This document shows positions 10,494 through 21,770 of a DNA stretch of 64,000 nucleotides, piece by piece. The stretch lies in contig OX421962.1 in assembly GCA_949128115.1 (NCBI GenBank), forward strand, positions 14,583,262 through 14,647,261, given 5' to 3'. The first letter of the stretch is position 1. Every line of letters begins with the position of its first letter. The notes under the pieces are model-generated. The model saw nothing but the letters and a program-made list of their open reading frames with translations. It ran no database searches and had not been told where the DNA came from. A program made the position numbers and the translations under genes. This stretch comes from Anaspis maculata (Eukaryota > Arthropoda > Insecta > Coleoptera > Scraptiidae).

Positions 10494-11760
10494 AATGCTC
10501 CATTGTCCAGAATACACCGAAAAAATCTAGATATAGCTACTCATTCGTTATCTTTTTCTTTGGTGGAACCGACGTAACTCTTGGGAAACCAAGACTTTTG
10601 TTGGGATCCTGATGTGGATCACAATTTCTGTAAAGGCTAGAAATGTTGGGTAGCCAGATACGATATTTTTCGCTACCAACTGTCAACGTCCACTGCTCCA
10701 GTTTGGTGGTCGATATTCTGGCATCCCCCTTCAGTTCCAAGGGGTTGGTATTTTTCAGCAAAATGTTTTCCTAATACCTGCATTACAGTGCCTCTGGCGC
10801 GAAATCTTGCGTGGCACTACCTCTGGAATTGCAAAGGAAAGTCGTCTGAACAAATATGCCAAATTTCACACTTCATCCACAAAGTGCACAGATCATTCCA
10901 TTCTTGACCCCTTCCCCCCCACTATTTTAGTGTGGACATTTCTGTCTAGTCTTATGCAGGGGAATGTTTAATTCGACAATAATATGACACATCATCAAAG
11001 CCGAGATCGATAATTATACTGCACATTATCATATTACGGCGTTAGCTTTATCTGCATATCCGTTTTCACTAGATTCAACTCATTAAACTACCTAATTATT
11101 CCAGCAGAACTGCAAATTCACAGCTTAAACAATGGAACATAAACCTGCCAGGTGGATGAAAACTCAAATCGCGCCTCGTAATTCCCAGTTTATGTCCGCA
11201 ATAAAGACGAATACATCAATATTAGCGCTCGATATTCTACACAGGTAGGTATGGGTGGTACCCGCCGACCTAATCTAGATAAATATGTATTCACAATTAC
11301 AGTGGACAAAAGGACGACTTTTATTGTTGAACTTTTTAATTGTGACCGTGACAGACGTCCCACCCCCACGAGCGCCGTACTGAATGGACCAAAAAATATT
11401 GACAATTGCTCTTTGTGTCCGCATGAGTGATTTGAAATAATTGGGCAGGTGAAACAGTGTCTCTCGTGCTGCTATGCTGGGGTCAAAGTACTCTTGGCTT
11501 GGAAGAGATACGTCGCAAAAATGATGTAGGTAAATACTTGCTTTCAAGGTCAAACGATCAAAGTTTTTTTGAAACTTCACTCTCTCCTCAAAGTGAAGTT
11601 GGTACTGTTGACAGGTGCGAAAGTAAGGTTAGATTGCCAAGTCTCACTAGTGGATCAAGTTAAACTGAGACAAGTGCATTTGCTGTTACAGGCGTGTGGC
11701 TCAGTAGCGCACTTTGGAAGTTCAGTGGATGTGTAGGCGTGGAAGTTTAATAAAACAGAG
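10494..11760. other. No recognisable gene
   Basis: A minus-strand reading at 10537-10761 is moderately protein-like (SEKYRIWLPNISSLYRN) but has no motif I can assign and begins without an ATG. The rest is AT-rich and has nothing I can support. Confidence 0.4.
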
Positions 11761-12004
11761 CTCTCCGACTACCACAACATCGGACCATCGGACAAGAACT
11801 ACACAGAAACGTGCCCCTGCTAGGACTCAACAGTGAGTAAGCATCCAAGTCCGAACTCCTGGTGAAATAGAAATAGCAGTCAGAGAGTATTCTGTAATGT
11901 ACACTTATGGGGGACTTTTATCATGTAAGTTTCTTCATCACATCTTCATAGGTAATCAGGCAGGCAACGAATATTAATATTATTGTGTTGTGGTAGTCGG
12001 AGAG
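11761..12004. repeat. Perfect 19-bp inverted repeat, 206 bp apart
   Basis: CTCTCCGACTACCACAACA at 11761-11779 is exactly reverse-complementary to 11986-12004. The outer copies begin or end with TG/CA-type edges, and both are next to TTTAATAAAAC. This could be LTR edges of a collapsed retroelement or the ends of a small DNA element. I see no PBS, PPT or target duplication to decide. Confidence 0.5.
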
Positions 12005-12690
12005 GTTTGTTTAATAAAACTGCTGGGTCCGCTATGGCCAAAGGAGTCGCAATAATTGACATGTTGGTTTTTCCTAGCAGTAACATTTGTTGAAATTGAG
12101 GTCGAAATCTCCTGACAATTTGATGATTCTCACAATAATTCAGCTCATCCGCAAACGGCGGATTATTCAGACCCGAGTGCTACCTAACCATGATCCGGTG
12201 AAGCTTGAATAATCTATTCTATGATGATGTATTTTATTTCCGAGAAATTATCGGCTTTCAACGGTCACCTAGCCAACCGTCGCAGTTTTTCACCGTCTGA
12301 ACTCCGAGCTCTATGATTAATCCACCTGTCCATTATTTGCCTTGGCATCAAAATGAAATTTCGATAAAGCTCGTCCGGATGGCTAATTAGCGAGGATCCA
12401 GACCGCCGACGGGTTCGCGGCGAGTGCGGAATTCGTGTAATATTCCAAAGCATCGAGCTTGAATGTCCATCTGGATGGAAACAATGTGTTGCGGAATTCA
12501 TATTATGAGTGTATCTAGCTGAAACCACAGTTATGTTCTTCCACTCTGCGGTTTTTCAGTAAAAAACTCCTCAAAATCCCGTACATATTATTTTTTGTGC
12601 GTTTCAAGCAACCATACCTGGGATCCTGGCCACTGTAGCTCCTCCAACATTAGCGTGCAACACTGCATTTTTAGTAGTATGTATAGCTAA
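12005..12690. other. Single-copy-looking, higher GC segment; no gene recognised
   Basis: The segment from about 12120 to 12530 is less AT-rich than its neighbours and I found no repeat partner elsewhere in the window. It contains TAAT-type sites (for example GGCTAATTAGCG near 12380). It might be host regulatory DNA, but nothing beyond composition and uniqueness in this window supports that. Confidence 0.25.
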
Positions 12691-13680
12691 TATAGTAAGT
12701 GATAGTCCACATGAAGCGCTTGTTTCAATTTCGTCAAGTTTGTCGTATTGCACAATTGCGGAATTCCCCAACTTCTCCAACCTGCCAACCTTCTCAAGCT
12801 TTGCTGCACATCCTGGAAGATTTTTGGCAACTTCGACATATTTCGGGCGTATTTACCGGGATCAAAGAGAGATTAATCCATGTCTCATAAATTTCCTTTG
12901 TCGCCATAAAGTCGACCGGGAAATATCATCCAAAATTCAGGTAAACTGGGCTGTAACCCGTTGATTTGTTTATTGCGGTCCGGATTGCAAAACCTATCTT
13001 GCTAACCTCTTGATCGCAAGTCCGGCGGTTTCCTTGCCGAATGTAGGAGCGTATCCAGTCAATCACGCGGTTCACACACTCCACCTATTTCACTTGTGGA
13101 TGGTAGAAGCCGTTATACCTTGTTGGTATATCCTAAACGATTCGCAGAGTCCACAAAATCTGATAGAGTTGAGCATCGCTGTCACTTTCTCAAGATTTGT
13201 ACGGAGCCCGCAACAATCCACCAGAAATACCAAAAACCGCAGCGACTCTTTGCAAAACTCGCACTTTACGAGACTGATGATCAGGTTTTCCTCCTTAATT
13301 CGAAAGTGTACCACTTAAAGGACCACCAGGTAGGTGTCGCTACGATTAGGTATGTCATCCAGATACACAAATACGTAGAGGTCCAGGTCACCAATCCCGG
13401 TAGGCGTTCTATCAAATGCTGGAGTATCATAGCAGCTTCATGTAGTGCAAGTGATAGGACCTCGAATTGAAACGAACCGCGAGAAGGCACAACAAACGCG
13501 GTACGCTCGCAAGTGTCGGGTTCCAGCGGAATCTGCTGGTAGCCTGCCTTCAGATCCAAGCTGGATAGATACTGCGCCTGCGTCAGTCGTCCTATCCCAC
13601 TATTCACTTGTGGGGTATGCGTCCCGCTTTGTCACTCCGTTCAATCTGCGGTCATCGAAAGAGAATCGTAGCTAGACCCA
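12690..13680 (-). pseudogene. Ty3/gypsy pol pseudogene, reverse transcriptase joined to integrase tail
   Basis: On the minus strand, from about 13670, the reading begins with reverse-transcriptase pieces (SLDLKAGYQQIPLEPDT and FQFEVLSLAL). A degraded active-site region follows (YVFVYLDDILIVA in another frame), then the thumb (VKCEFCKESLRFLVFL). From about 13140 the reading changes abruptly to integrase-tail wording (GFYHPQVK, VECVNRVID). It ends near 12700 with KLPKIFQDVQQSLRRLAN. RNase H and most of the integrase are missing, so an internal deletion fused the two parts. Many frameshifts and stops are present. Confidence 0.8.
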
Positions 13681-14339
13681 CTTTAGAGTAGACTCTCACT
13701 ATTTTGTTTACTAAGCCACATTTACCTCTTTCTTTGCCGATGTAGCTGAAGCTCGATTAGCTTCATCCCTTGTCGTATTTGACAAGTGCATTTGCTTTTT
13801 TTTGAGCTGAATTCACGCCAGTAACTCCAGATAAAAGCCAATCAAAATCGTTGCTGCTGACATAGCACATAGCTACTGACACTGACATTCGCCTGCTCTT
13901 AAGTCATAACTAACTCGAAACACGACAAACGTGCTCAAGCTATTCAGCCTCAGCCTTTACTTTCCAACAGACTAGCTGTCACCGGCTGGGTAACTGGGTG
14001 ACAGCATTGGTTGAAAAGTAGCCAGGGAATTTGTTCCACTGAAGAGTTGTGAGTTGTGTGAAGAGTTGTTGGGAAAAATTGAAACACCATCATACTTTGT
14101 TCATGAATATGTATTTCTACTTTTGTTCAAGGTACCTAACTAGTGAAAATACTGGAAACAACGTTATGTGTTGTGAAAACTTGAACCGTAAATAAGGTGC
14201 TGCCGCGGAATACACCGTGTAGTGGACAGAAAAGCAGAACTGTGTTGTTTAGGAGCCTTTTTAAATATGTACAGGAAAGATTAAGATGAAATAAAACTAC
14301 GTCCAAAATTCAGAATTTTACAGTTACGTTCCAATTGTT
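13681..14339. other. No recognisable gene
   Basis: Non-coding sequence leading into the tandem array. No long ORF, hairpin or protein motif was identified. Confidence 0.4.
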
Positions 14340-15440
14340 CATCTGAACATTCTTAACCAAGTATAGGTTTGAAAACTTAATGAAATCGGTTGAGAAAAGC
14401 AAGAGTTCAATAAGGCGCTGGCGCTTTGAACTGCAAAAATTTCATATTCGATATATGCATTTCGATTGTTCATGTATTTGTTCAAAATCTCAATATAATC
14501 TGTTGAGAAATAAAAAAGTTCAATATGGCGGCCTTTTGAAACTTCAAAAATCAAAATTTGACAAATGCATCTTGATCGTCAACCTCAAGTGGGTATAGGT
14601 TCAAAATTCCAATCAGATCAGTTGACAAATGCGAAAGTTCAATATGGCGGCCTCTTGAAACGTAAAAAATCTAAATTTGACAGATGCATTTTGTTTGCCA
14701 ATTTCAAGTGGCAAAATACCAATCAGATCGATTGAGAAATAAAAATGTTCAATATGGCGGCCTCTTGGAACGTCAACAGTCAAAATCTGACAGATGCATT
14801 TTGATCGCCAATCTCAAGTGGTGATGGGTTCGAAATACCAATCAGATCGGTTGAAAAATGCTAAAGTTCAATAGGGCGACCTCTAGAAACGTCAAAAATC
14901 GAAATTTGACAGATGCATCTTGACTTCCTAACCAAAGCAAGTATATAGGTTTCAAATCCTAATCAAATAGGTTAAAAAATGCGAGAATTCAATATGGCGG
15001 CGGAATTGAAACTGTCAAAACTACAAATTTGACAGATGTATTCAGATTGCTTATTTCAAGTTGTCATGGATTCAAAACCCATTCGGATAGGTTGAAAAAT
15101 GCGAAAGCTCAATATGGCGGCCTCTTGGAACCTCAAAAATCAAAATTTGACAGATGCATTCCGGTTGTCCGTCTTGAGTGGTTATAGATTTTAAACCCCA
15201 ATCGGATCGGTTGAAAAATGCAAAAGTTCGATATGGCGGCCTTAGAACGGTCAAAACGTCAATTTTGATAGATACACCTCGATTGTACACCTCAAGTGGG
15301 TACCTATTATGTTGAAAATCCTAATCGGATCGGTTGAAAATGCAAAAGTTCCAATCGGATAGGTTGAAAAATGCAAGAGTTCAATATGGCGGCCTCTTGA
15401 AACGTCAAAAATCGAAATTTGACAGATGCATTCAGACTGT
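14340..15440. repeat. Degenerate tandem array, about nine units of roughly 119 bp
   Basis: A unit carrying AATCAGATCGGTTGA, then AGTTCAATATGGCGGCC, then TTTGACAGATGCAT recurs. The core lies near 14408, 14521, 14640, 14749, 14868, 14989, 15110, 15229 and 15382, so the spacing is 110-121 bp except for the last (153 bp), which contains a partial internal repeat. Units are contiguous, diverged by roughly a fifth, and have no conserved reading frame. It is satellite-like. Confidence 0.85.
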
Positions 15441-16185
15441 CTATTTTATGATAGAATGATGATAGAAAATGTCATGTAATTTCCGCTTTCATCATTACAT
15501 TTACTCGCGAAAACGTCCATGACTGTCAACAGTGTCAACATCATTGCAACGTACCACGTATCTGAGAGCACTCGCAAAAAACTGCCAAAAGAATCCGCGA
15601 AAAACTACCTAAGAAGTGCTGTGACATTACATTGACATTTGCAAATGTCACACAATAACAACACAACAACTGCGACGCTGAGTAATGTTGCCGATGTTTG
15701 TAATGAAATTTTGGAAAAATTGACAAGAAAAACTTCGAAATAAGGATGCAAATCAAAACACGGACCTTTTCTGGAGGTCTGACCAGAAGGTCCGATGGAA
15801 TTATCATGGATTCCGTAGAAAACAAGTCGCCACAAGGAACCCCTGTAACCGACATAAAATAAGCTCTGGAGGACCGAAAAGGCCCCTTTGTCGAAATGGA
15901 AAGCCGCTGGAAATTGCAAATAAATTGTGAGTACCCCCCAGACCTTCTTTGCCCCCTCAACTTGCCTGTTTTTGTGAAATTACGCCGTTAACGTCTGCCC
16001 CGGCCTGGGTAATTTGATCAAAGTGCCGTCGAATTTAAAGGTGACTCTTTTGTTTTGTGTCTGATGGACGCTAAAAAGTCTCCTCGAGACCATAATTCAA
16101 TTTCGCACGCTGACATGGTCGATTTCTTCTCAAAAGCACTGTTGAAATGCCCCGAGGTGTTGAGTTTGCCAAAACGGAGAGCGTC
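15441..16185. other. Unassigned segment with overlapping minus-strand ORFs
   Basis: Two overlapping minus-strand ORFs (about 15541-15960) have no recognisable domain. Polypurine and polypyrimidine patches are present. I cannot assign a function. Confidence 0.3.
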
Positions 16186-16628
16186 AATTGACGTTCCTGT
16201 TGAATTGGCCGGGCCGTATACCAATTTCAACATTTTTCGGCAAATTTTCAAGAAAAACCCCGTCGCATGGCCTGCACCAGACGACACGCGGCCCCCGAAG
16301 CCCCCCGGTCGGCATTTCATACCAAATTTATTGAAACTCTTCTCGAAAACCCCCGAGTTTTCGTCGCGAAAACGAAACAAGGTAAATATTTGGAACGAAT
16401 TATTTGAACATCGGTTCCCTTCTAAAATTTTGAATGAATCATAAAATTTCGAAAAATCTTGACAAATTCAGCAAAAAGTTTGAAAAATTCTCACCCTCAA
16501 CTTGGGGTGCGGTTCGTTTGCGAAAATAAAAAAAAATACCCCGCCAAAATCCGACGTCTGGTTTTCACAAATTTTGACGGCTTGTCGTTCGGTTGCCGTC
16601 AGTGGTTTCTATGAGGTTGACGTATGTT
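16186..16628. repeat. First copy of a tandem duplicated unit of about 440 bp
   Basis: The segment from CAATTGACGTTCCTGTTGAA to the GTTGCCGTCAGTGGTTTCTATGA block is followed at 16629 by the start of a second copy. The second copy is split by FB4 and resumes at 18308-18600 (GTATACCAATTTCAAC...GTTGCCGTCATCGGTTTCTATGA). The copies are diverged by small indels and substitutions. Open frames occur on both strands (for example 16018-16380 minus and 16055-16444 plus), but neither shows a known motif, so I treat it as non-coding repeat. Confidence 0.75.
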
Positions 16629-16658
16629 AATTGACGTTCCTGTTGAATTGGCCGGGCC

Positions 16659-18307
16659 GCGTAAAGGCATTGTTTACTATTGTACAACACAGTACCGGGT
16701 TGTACCGCAGTAAGCAATGGCCAAAGTCACGCAGCTTTCTTTTCGGCAAACCTTACCACGGTACAACACCGCAACGCCTGTAGTGGAGTAAGCATTGGCT
16801 TATGATTTGAAGTTTTTTAATTGGGCATTCCTTATTCCACTCCAACTAAAATCTAATACAGAATAGCTATTTACGATACAAGTGTTAAAAGTGACAGGTA
16901 TTATTTTGTGAGCGGGGACGCTTGCAAAACGAGCGTTAGCGAGTAGAGCAACCCCGCGAACAAAATACGCGTGTATCGTGGAAGATTTTATCTATAATGG
17001 TCTTTGAAATGTTTGATAAATGTCAGAATTTATTAAAAAAAATTTCACGTCGCCCATGACGACGTGTTAAAAGTGACGGGTATTATTTAACGCTTGTAGA
17101 TAAAGTGATTACTATTTATCCGTTCTACCTTTGGCAAGCTAGTTTTACTACGAAATTGAACAGATGGATAAATTTATTGCAACGAAATACTATACAATTA
17201 TAATTTACCTATGTAAAGACTAACTTTATACTAGCAGTGATAATGAAATAGCAGGTGGCATTCTCATCCATTTATCAACTATAGTTACTAGGTACAGATA
17301 ATGGTACTTTCCTGAAATTTTCATTTTGGACGTGAAATAAAACCCAAACTTCTCTTACTGAATTACCGTAGGTGACGTTTCGTTTGTTTTGCACAAACTT
17401 CTTCAATGGCAGATTGATACTGCATGATAATTTTAAGTTTAAAACTGAGACGACAAAGAAAGTTGTCGGTTATAAATTTACGAGTACATTTATAAATTAC
17501 CTGAATAATTTCCTCATACATAAAAATGCGATAATTCTCATGGAAATGTCCAGAATAAGAAAGTGATAATTGCACTGAAACGTCAAAAAATTATCAGCAA
17601 ATATTGCATTGGAACGTCAAAAAATTATCGCCTTCGATTCAACTGAAATGTCATAACGTTCTAATATTCCCTGAAAAATTCTTAGGCATTACGGTTGAAC
17701 GATAGTTTTATTCAAGAAAAAATACCAACGTATTGAATGACATTTCAGTTGAATCGCCGGCGATAATTTTTTGACGTTTCAGTGCAATATTCGCCGATAA
17801 TTTTTTGACGATTCAGTGCAATTATCACTTGAAATTTTTGGACATTTCCATGAGAACTATCGCATTTTTGACGTATGAGGGAAATAGTCAGGGTCATTTT
17901 TTAATGTACTTGTAAAATTACAACCGACAACTTTCTTTGTCGTCTCAGTATTAAACTCAAAATTACTATGCAGTGTCTACTTATTTGCCATTGTAGAGGT
18001 TTGTGCGGAAGCGGAATAAATTGATCCATCTGTTCAATTTCGTATAGTAAAACTATTTTGCCAAGATAGAATGATTTAATAGTAACTTATCATTTCATGT
18101 ATTAAATGTTAGTTGAAGTAGGATAAAGAATGCCCAATAAAAATACTTGAAATCATAACTCATAAGCCAATGCTTACTCCACTACAAGGCGTTGCGATGT
18201 TGTACCGTGGTAAGGTTTGCCGAAGAGGAAGCTGCGTGATTTTGGCCATTGCTTACTGCGGTACAACTCGGTACTGTGTTGTGCAATAGTAAACAATGCC
18301 TTTACGC
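16659..18307. mobile_element. Foldback element FB4 inserted in the second copy of the 440-bp unit
   Basis: GCGTAAAGGCATTGTTTACT at 16659 pairs with AGTAAACAATGCCTTTACGC ending at 18307. The complementarity runs inward to a turn near 17690 (for example the TAATTTTTTGACGTTTCAGTG runs on both sides), so almost the entire 1649 bp is arm. Comparison with the uninterrupted unit at 16196-16230 gives the empty site. A GGCCGG-containing segment flanks both ends, consistent with an imperfect 8-9 bp target duplication. There is no coding capacity. Confidence 0.85.
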
Positions 18308-18600
18308 GGCCGGCGTGTATACCAATTTCAACATTTTTCGGCAAATTTTCAAGAAAAACCCCGTCGCATGGCCTGCACCAGACGACTGGCGGCCCCCGAA
18401 ATCCCCCGGTCGGCATTTTACACCAAATTTCTCGAGATTCTCCCCGAGAAGCCGAGTTTTTGCCGCGAAAACATCGTCAACTTGCAATGCGGTTCGTTTG
18501 CAAAAATTAAAAAAAAAATACCCCGCCAAAATCTGACGTCTGGTTTTAACAAATTTTGACGGCAGGTCGTTCTGTTGCCGTCATCGGTTTCTATGAGTTG
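18308..18600. repeat. Second copy of the 440-bp unit, right part after the FB4 insertion
   Basis: Aligns to 16208-16620 with a deletion near its middle, so it is shorter. Shared landmarks are TTTTTCGGCAAATTTTCAAG, GGCCTGCACCAGACGAC and TACCCCGCCAAAATC. Confidence 0.75.
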
Positions 18601-19290
18601 ATGATGTAGATTCACTTTATTCTTCACGTAGCTGAAACTCAGTTTGCTTAATCCTGGGGTTGTATTATAAGCTGGTGCGTTTGGATTCCTCCATCAAACA
18701 GGATTAACGTCGGTAGGCAGGCAAGATACATCAAAATCGTTGATTTACAGTTATCGAAGCTGACATTTTGTCATTTCATGGTTCACTCAAGGCACGACAA
18801 ACTTGACCTGGCTATAATAGAGCTTAGTGCACTTTCAGGTTGGTATTAAACTCCTTTGGGATGTGCATGTTTGTCAGTTTTGATGAGCCTGTTAACTGAT
18901 GAGAAATATTTCAATCTACGACTATAATACTGCCCTTGTAAATTTCTCCCTTGCTTTCTGCGAGAAGCTGAAAAATCGCTCTCCACTAACCCAGACAATA
19001 ACGCGTCGGAAACTCTACAGAGAATGTGGCAGTATAAATAAATAATCGAGTGGCGGCAACGGCGGCGTTGCGGTGGCCGGTTTAACTCTCTCCTGTTACT
19101 GCAAGAAGCATAAAACCCAAGTTATTGGAAGTTTAAGCTGCGCGGCCTTTATTTACTCTGCGCGGCATAATATCTATAAAAGAGAATGGGCAAGGGTAAG
19201 GGGTGAGATAATAAAGGTAAGAAGATGATGCTCGGTTACCCTCCCCTTTCCCTATCATGTAAAGACGAGCGAGGAGAAGGAGAAGGAACA
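18601..19290. other. Non-repetitive flank, GC content rising
   Basis: From about 19040 the sequence becomes GC- and CpG-rich (GGCGGCAACGGCGGCG) with purine-rich runs (GAGGAGAAGGAGAAGG just before 19291). That composition would fit a promoter-proximal region. No TATA box or initiator is convincing. Confidence 0.3.
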
Positions 19291-19332
19291 ATGGCGGCGG
19301 AACTCTCTGCTCCTCTGCCTCCTGAAATATCG
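19291..19332 (+). CDS. Candidate first coding exon of a host gene (14 codons)
   Basis: An ATG in a good context (GGAACAATGGCGGCG) opens 14 codons reading MAAELSAPLPPEIS. It then meets a consensus 5' splice site, GTAAGAATTA, exactly at a codon boundary. Upstream sequence is GC/CpG-rich and purine-rich, as in many 5' untranslated regions, and no transposon is recognised in the immediate flanks. No second exon was found in the next several kilobases, so this is inference from start context plus donor. The peptide is too short to identify. Confidence 0.25.
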
Positions 19333-19924
19333 GTAAGAATTACTTAGTTATAGGCGTCCGGGGAAAAAAATAATTAACAGTTTCTAAAGGAAGGAGCGTT
19401 ATTTATCACCGACACATTGTGCGGCGCGTCGGGTCGATAAAGGCCAGGTGAGTCGTAGAAAGGCCCCGAGAAAGGGAGGTAGAAGCGGCGGTGGTTGAAG
19501 GAGGTGCAGGCAGGCAGGGGCAGGAGAAAGCAGGGGCTCACGACAAGGTTCGATACCTGAGCCGACGACGGCGGCGGTACAGCCCCGGGATGACGCCGCC
19601 GACTGACGGCGGCGGCCGGAGATGGAGGGAAATCAGAGATGGATGCGCCGCCGACCAGCCCGACCGGCCGACAGCCGCCTCCCGAATCAGGGCGCGCGGT
19701 GCATCAATCATGTGCGAGACGTATCCAGCGTGGGTCACAGTTGGGACATACGTAGGTACTGTGGACAAAACATTTGAATGTTATGTTTTTGAAGCCTCTA
19801 CGAGGTGACTCGGGTTTTTAGAATCAGAAACTTGAAACACTAGACGAAATGCAACCCTGGACGTTGCGTGACTTCTTATTAGGCAGATGTGACACGCATG
19901 TCACTAGTAACTTATCTAGTGACA
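19333..19924. other. GC-rich low-complexity segment
   Basis: GGCGGCGG-type triplet-rich stretches near 19560-19620 give open frames on both strands (19491-19808 plus, 19538-19768 minus) from composition alone. If 19291-19332 is a real exon, this would be first-intron sequence. Confidence 0.3.
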
Positions 19925-19959
19925 ATTGACATGGTAGTATTGGTAGAAATAGTAAATGT

Positions 19960-20110
19960 TGTTAGTGATCTGTATAAATGACGACATTTCAACCATACAT
20001 GTATTTTGAAACTTTTTAGTAGCAACTATGATCGGTAATGCTTCGCGCTCAAGCTGCGAGTAATTTTGTTCCGTTTTTGGAAATGTTGACGACGTGAACA
20101 TGACAGAATG
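19960..20110 (-). pseudogene. Fragment of a gypsy RNase H domain
   Basis: The minus strand reads FPKTEQNYSQLEREALPII, then VATKKFQ. After a frameshift and a stop it reads a YMYG segment and IYTDH. This is the RNase H region of a Ty3/gypsy pol, where a Y-x-x-x-E-x-E-x-L-A-type stretch precedes the K-F-x-x-Y-x-x-G and TDH blocks. The wording is closer to element C than to element A. Only about 50 codons survive. Confidence 0.75.
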
Positions 20111-20176
20111 AATGGAAAAAAAAAACTCTTCATTTCTAGCGCAAATGTCCAATTTCAGAGCCGCCCCAAATGTCAT

Positions 20177-20749
20177 TCCATTTGAATTGTACCGTCAAGA
20201 GCACAATATTACATACTTAACATCAAAATTTTTGTTATTAAAAAAAGCGACAAGGAAGCTTCATTGAGATTATGACCTAATAGAATAAAAGGCTTGGTTT
20301 CTGGCTCCATGATGAATGTACTACGTAAGGAATCCTTTATGGCTCTGTCACTTTTTTTGAAGTTACAAAATATTTGATTCATGTAATACAGTGCTTCTGA
20401 CAGCACTATGGATACTTACTTAAAGGGGAACTGTGGGTAAAATTTTGTCTCAATTTTAACATTTATATAGCTGCGGGATGGCTTTAGGTGATTTTTAGTC
20501 AAAATCGCATCGAAAAATTCCAAGCTGTTACGAAGTTATCGTAAATTTTGTGGGCTGATTATGACGTCATACTGCGCACCGGAAAAGACAGGTCGGCAGG
20601 GTAAGGCACCACGCCAACAATTACTAGACCTTTATAAAATGAAACAAGTTTACCAAACGGTAGACGCAGATCATTTGACTTTAATTTCAAAGTACGGTGA
20701 ACCAAATTTCAGTAGATATTTTTAAAAACATAATTAAAGTGCGACTCTA
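20177..20749. other. No recognisable gene; possible non-coding repeat
   Basis: The segment beginning AAGGGGAACTGTGGG at 20424 has an edge-like start followed by AT-rich sequence, but I found no matching other end or second copy in the window. Confidence 0.3.
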
Positions 20750-21770
20750 TCTGTCAATGAAATAAAGCGGCAACATGGCGAAATCGCGAAATGAAATTCG
20801 GCAGCTTGTCAGAAGCTTGCAGGTGAAGAGGGCAATTTTGAGTGCATATATTGCCTTAGCCATCCACCTTGCTTGATGCAAGGCCCCTGGGATCCTGAAG
20901 CTAAAGTCGTTCTCAAACCAACCTTCTAGGTACAGGAGTGAGAGTTGTAATAACTCTTTGTAGTCTTCTCTTGGATGACTTCCGTCTTTCAGGATATTTT
21001 GGATGTTGTTAATCATTTTCACCCGTTGTTCTTCTAGAAAGCCTTGAACAGGACTTTTTTCATTCAGCATTGTCGTATATGACTTCTTATCATGTGAAGC
21101 CCACAGACTTTGGAACTTCCGAAAATCTCGATGTCAGGACCACTTGTTGGTACGCTACAACACTTCTCAAACACTCCTTTCAATATTAGTTCATGAGTGT
21201 GATGACGGCAAGCCAACTACAACAATGCTCGTCCGAATTCCCTTTCAATTCTAGTACATGCTCCTTGAATCAGTCCTGTATTAGATGCTGTAGTACCTAT
21301 CAAAAGATATACCGATGATATGGTCACACAGCCCGAATCGGTCCACTTCTCGAAAAACTACTTCAGCCATCTGCTCTCCAGTGCCTTTGAGGGCAACAGG
21401 TACGCCAAGCAAATGCTTAAAATCTTTGCCAGTCACTAGAACTGCAACTCGATCTTCCAAAGTTTTGACACTCCCATAAGCAACTGACGGCAACAGTTCA
21501 CTATACCAATGCAAGACCAAATTAGCAGCATTTTCAAACAGTGACTCTTCGATTTTCTTTGCCATTTTACTTCTATTGATCGCCCGAGCTCGATAAACTG
21601 TAGCTGGAGATATGGAAATTTGTGAAACATCGTGGCCAAGGCTCTTTGCAGTTGCTATAAACGAAGTACTTGCTTGTCGAATAGAGAGTTGTTCTCGATC
21701 CCAAGTGGACGTGTCTGATCAAGAGGTTTTAATCTAGGACTTGAACGTAATTTTTTCATTGCTGGAGGGG
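20750..21770 (-). pseudogene. Decayed transposase-like protein of an uncharacterised multi-copy family
   Basis: Reading leftwards on the minus strand gives SFIATAKSLGHDVSQISISP, then MAKKIEESLFENAANLVLHW. DRVAVLVTGKDFKHLLGVP, GTGEQMAEVVFREVDRFG and IIGISFD follow. After a frameshift come TTASNTGLIQGACTRIE, then LACRHHTHELILKGVFEKCC. The tail is LNEKSPVQGFLEEQRVKM and LEGWFENDFSFRIPGALHQ. The acidic GISFD-TTASNTG block followed by RHH-x-x-E looks like an RNase-H-fold transposase core. The family is common in invertebrate genomes as uncharacterised proteins. Two or more frameshifts and a stop inactivate it. The superfamily is uncertain, and domestication is ruled out for this copy. Confidence 0.6.

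Noticed and set aside
14340..15440. CRISPR-like array
   Set aside because: Units of about 119 bp are contiguous and diverged throughout, with no constant short repeat and unique spacers; the setting is eukaryotic.
16018..16444. Overlapping ORFs on both strands (120 and 129 codons)
   Set aside because: Open on both strands across a duplicated non-coding unit, with no motif and no conservation of frame between the copies.
19491..19808. 105-codon GC-rich ORF
   Set aside because: Both strands are open because of GGC/GCC triplet richness; no codon-use or motif support.
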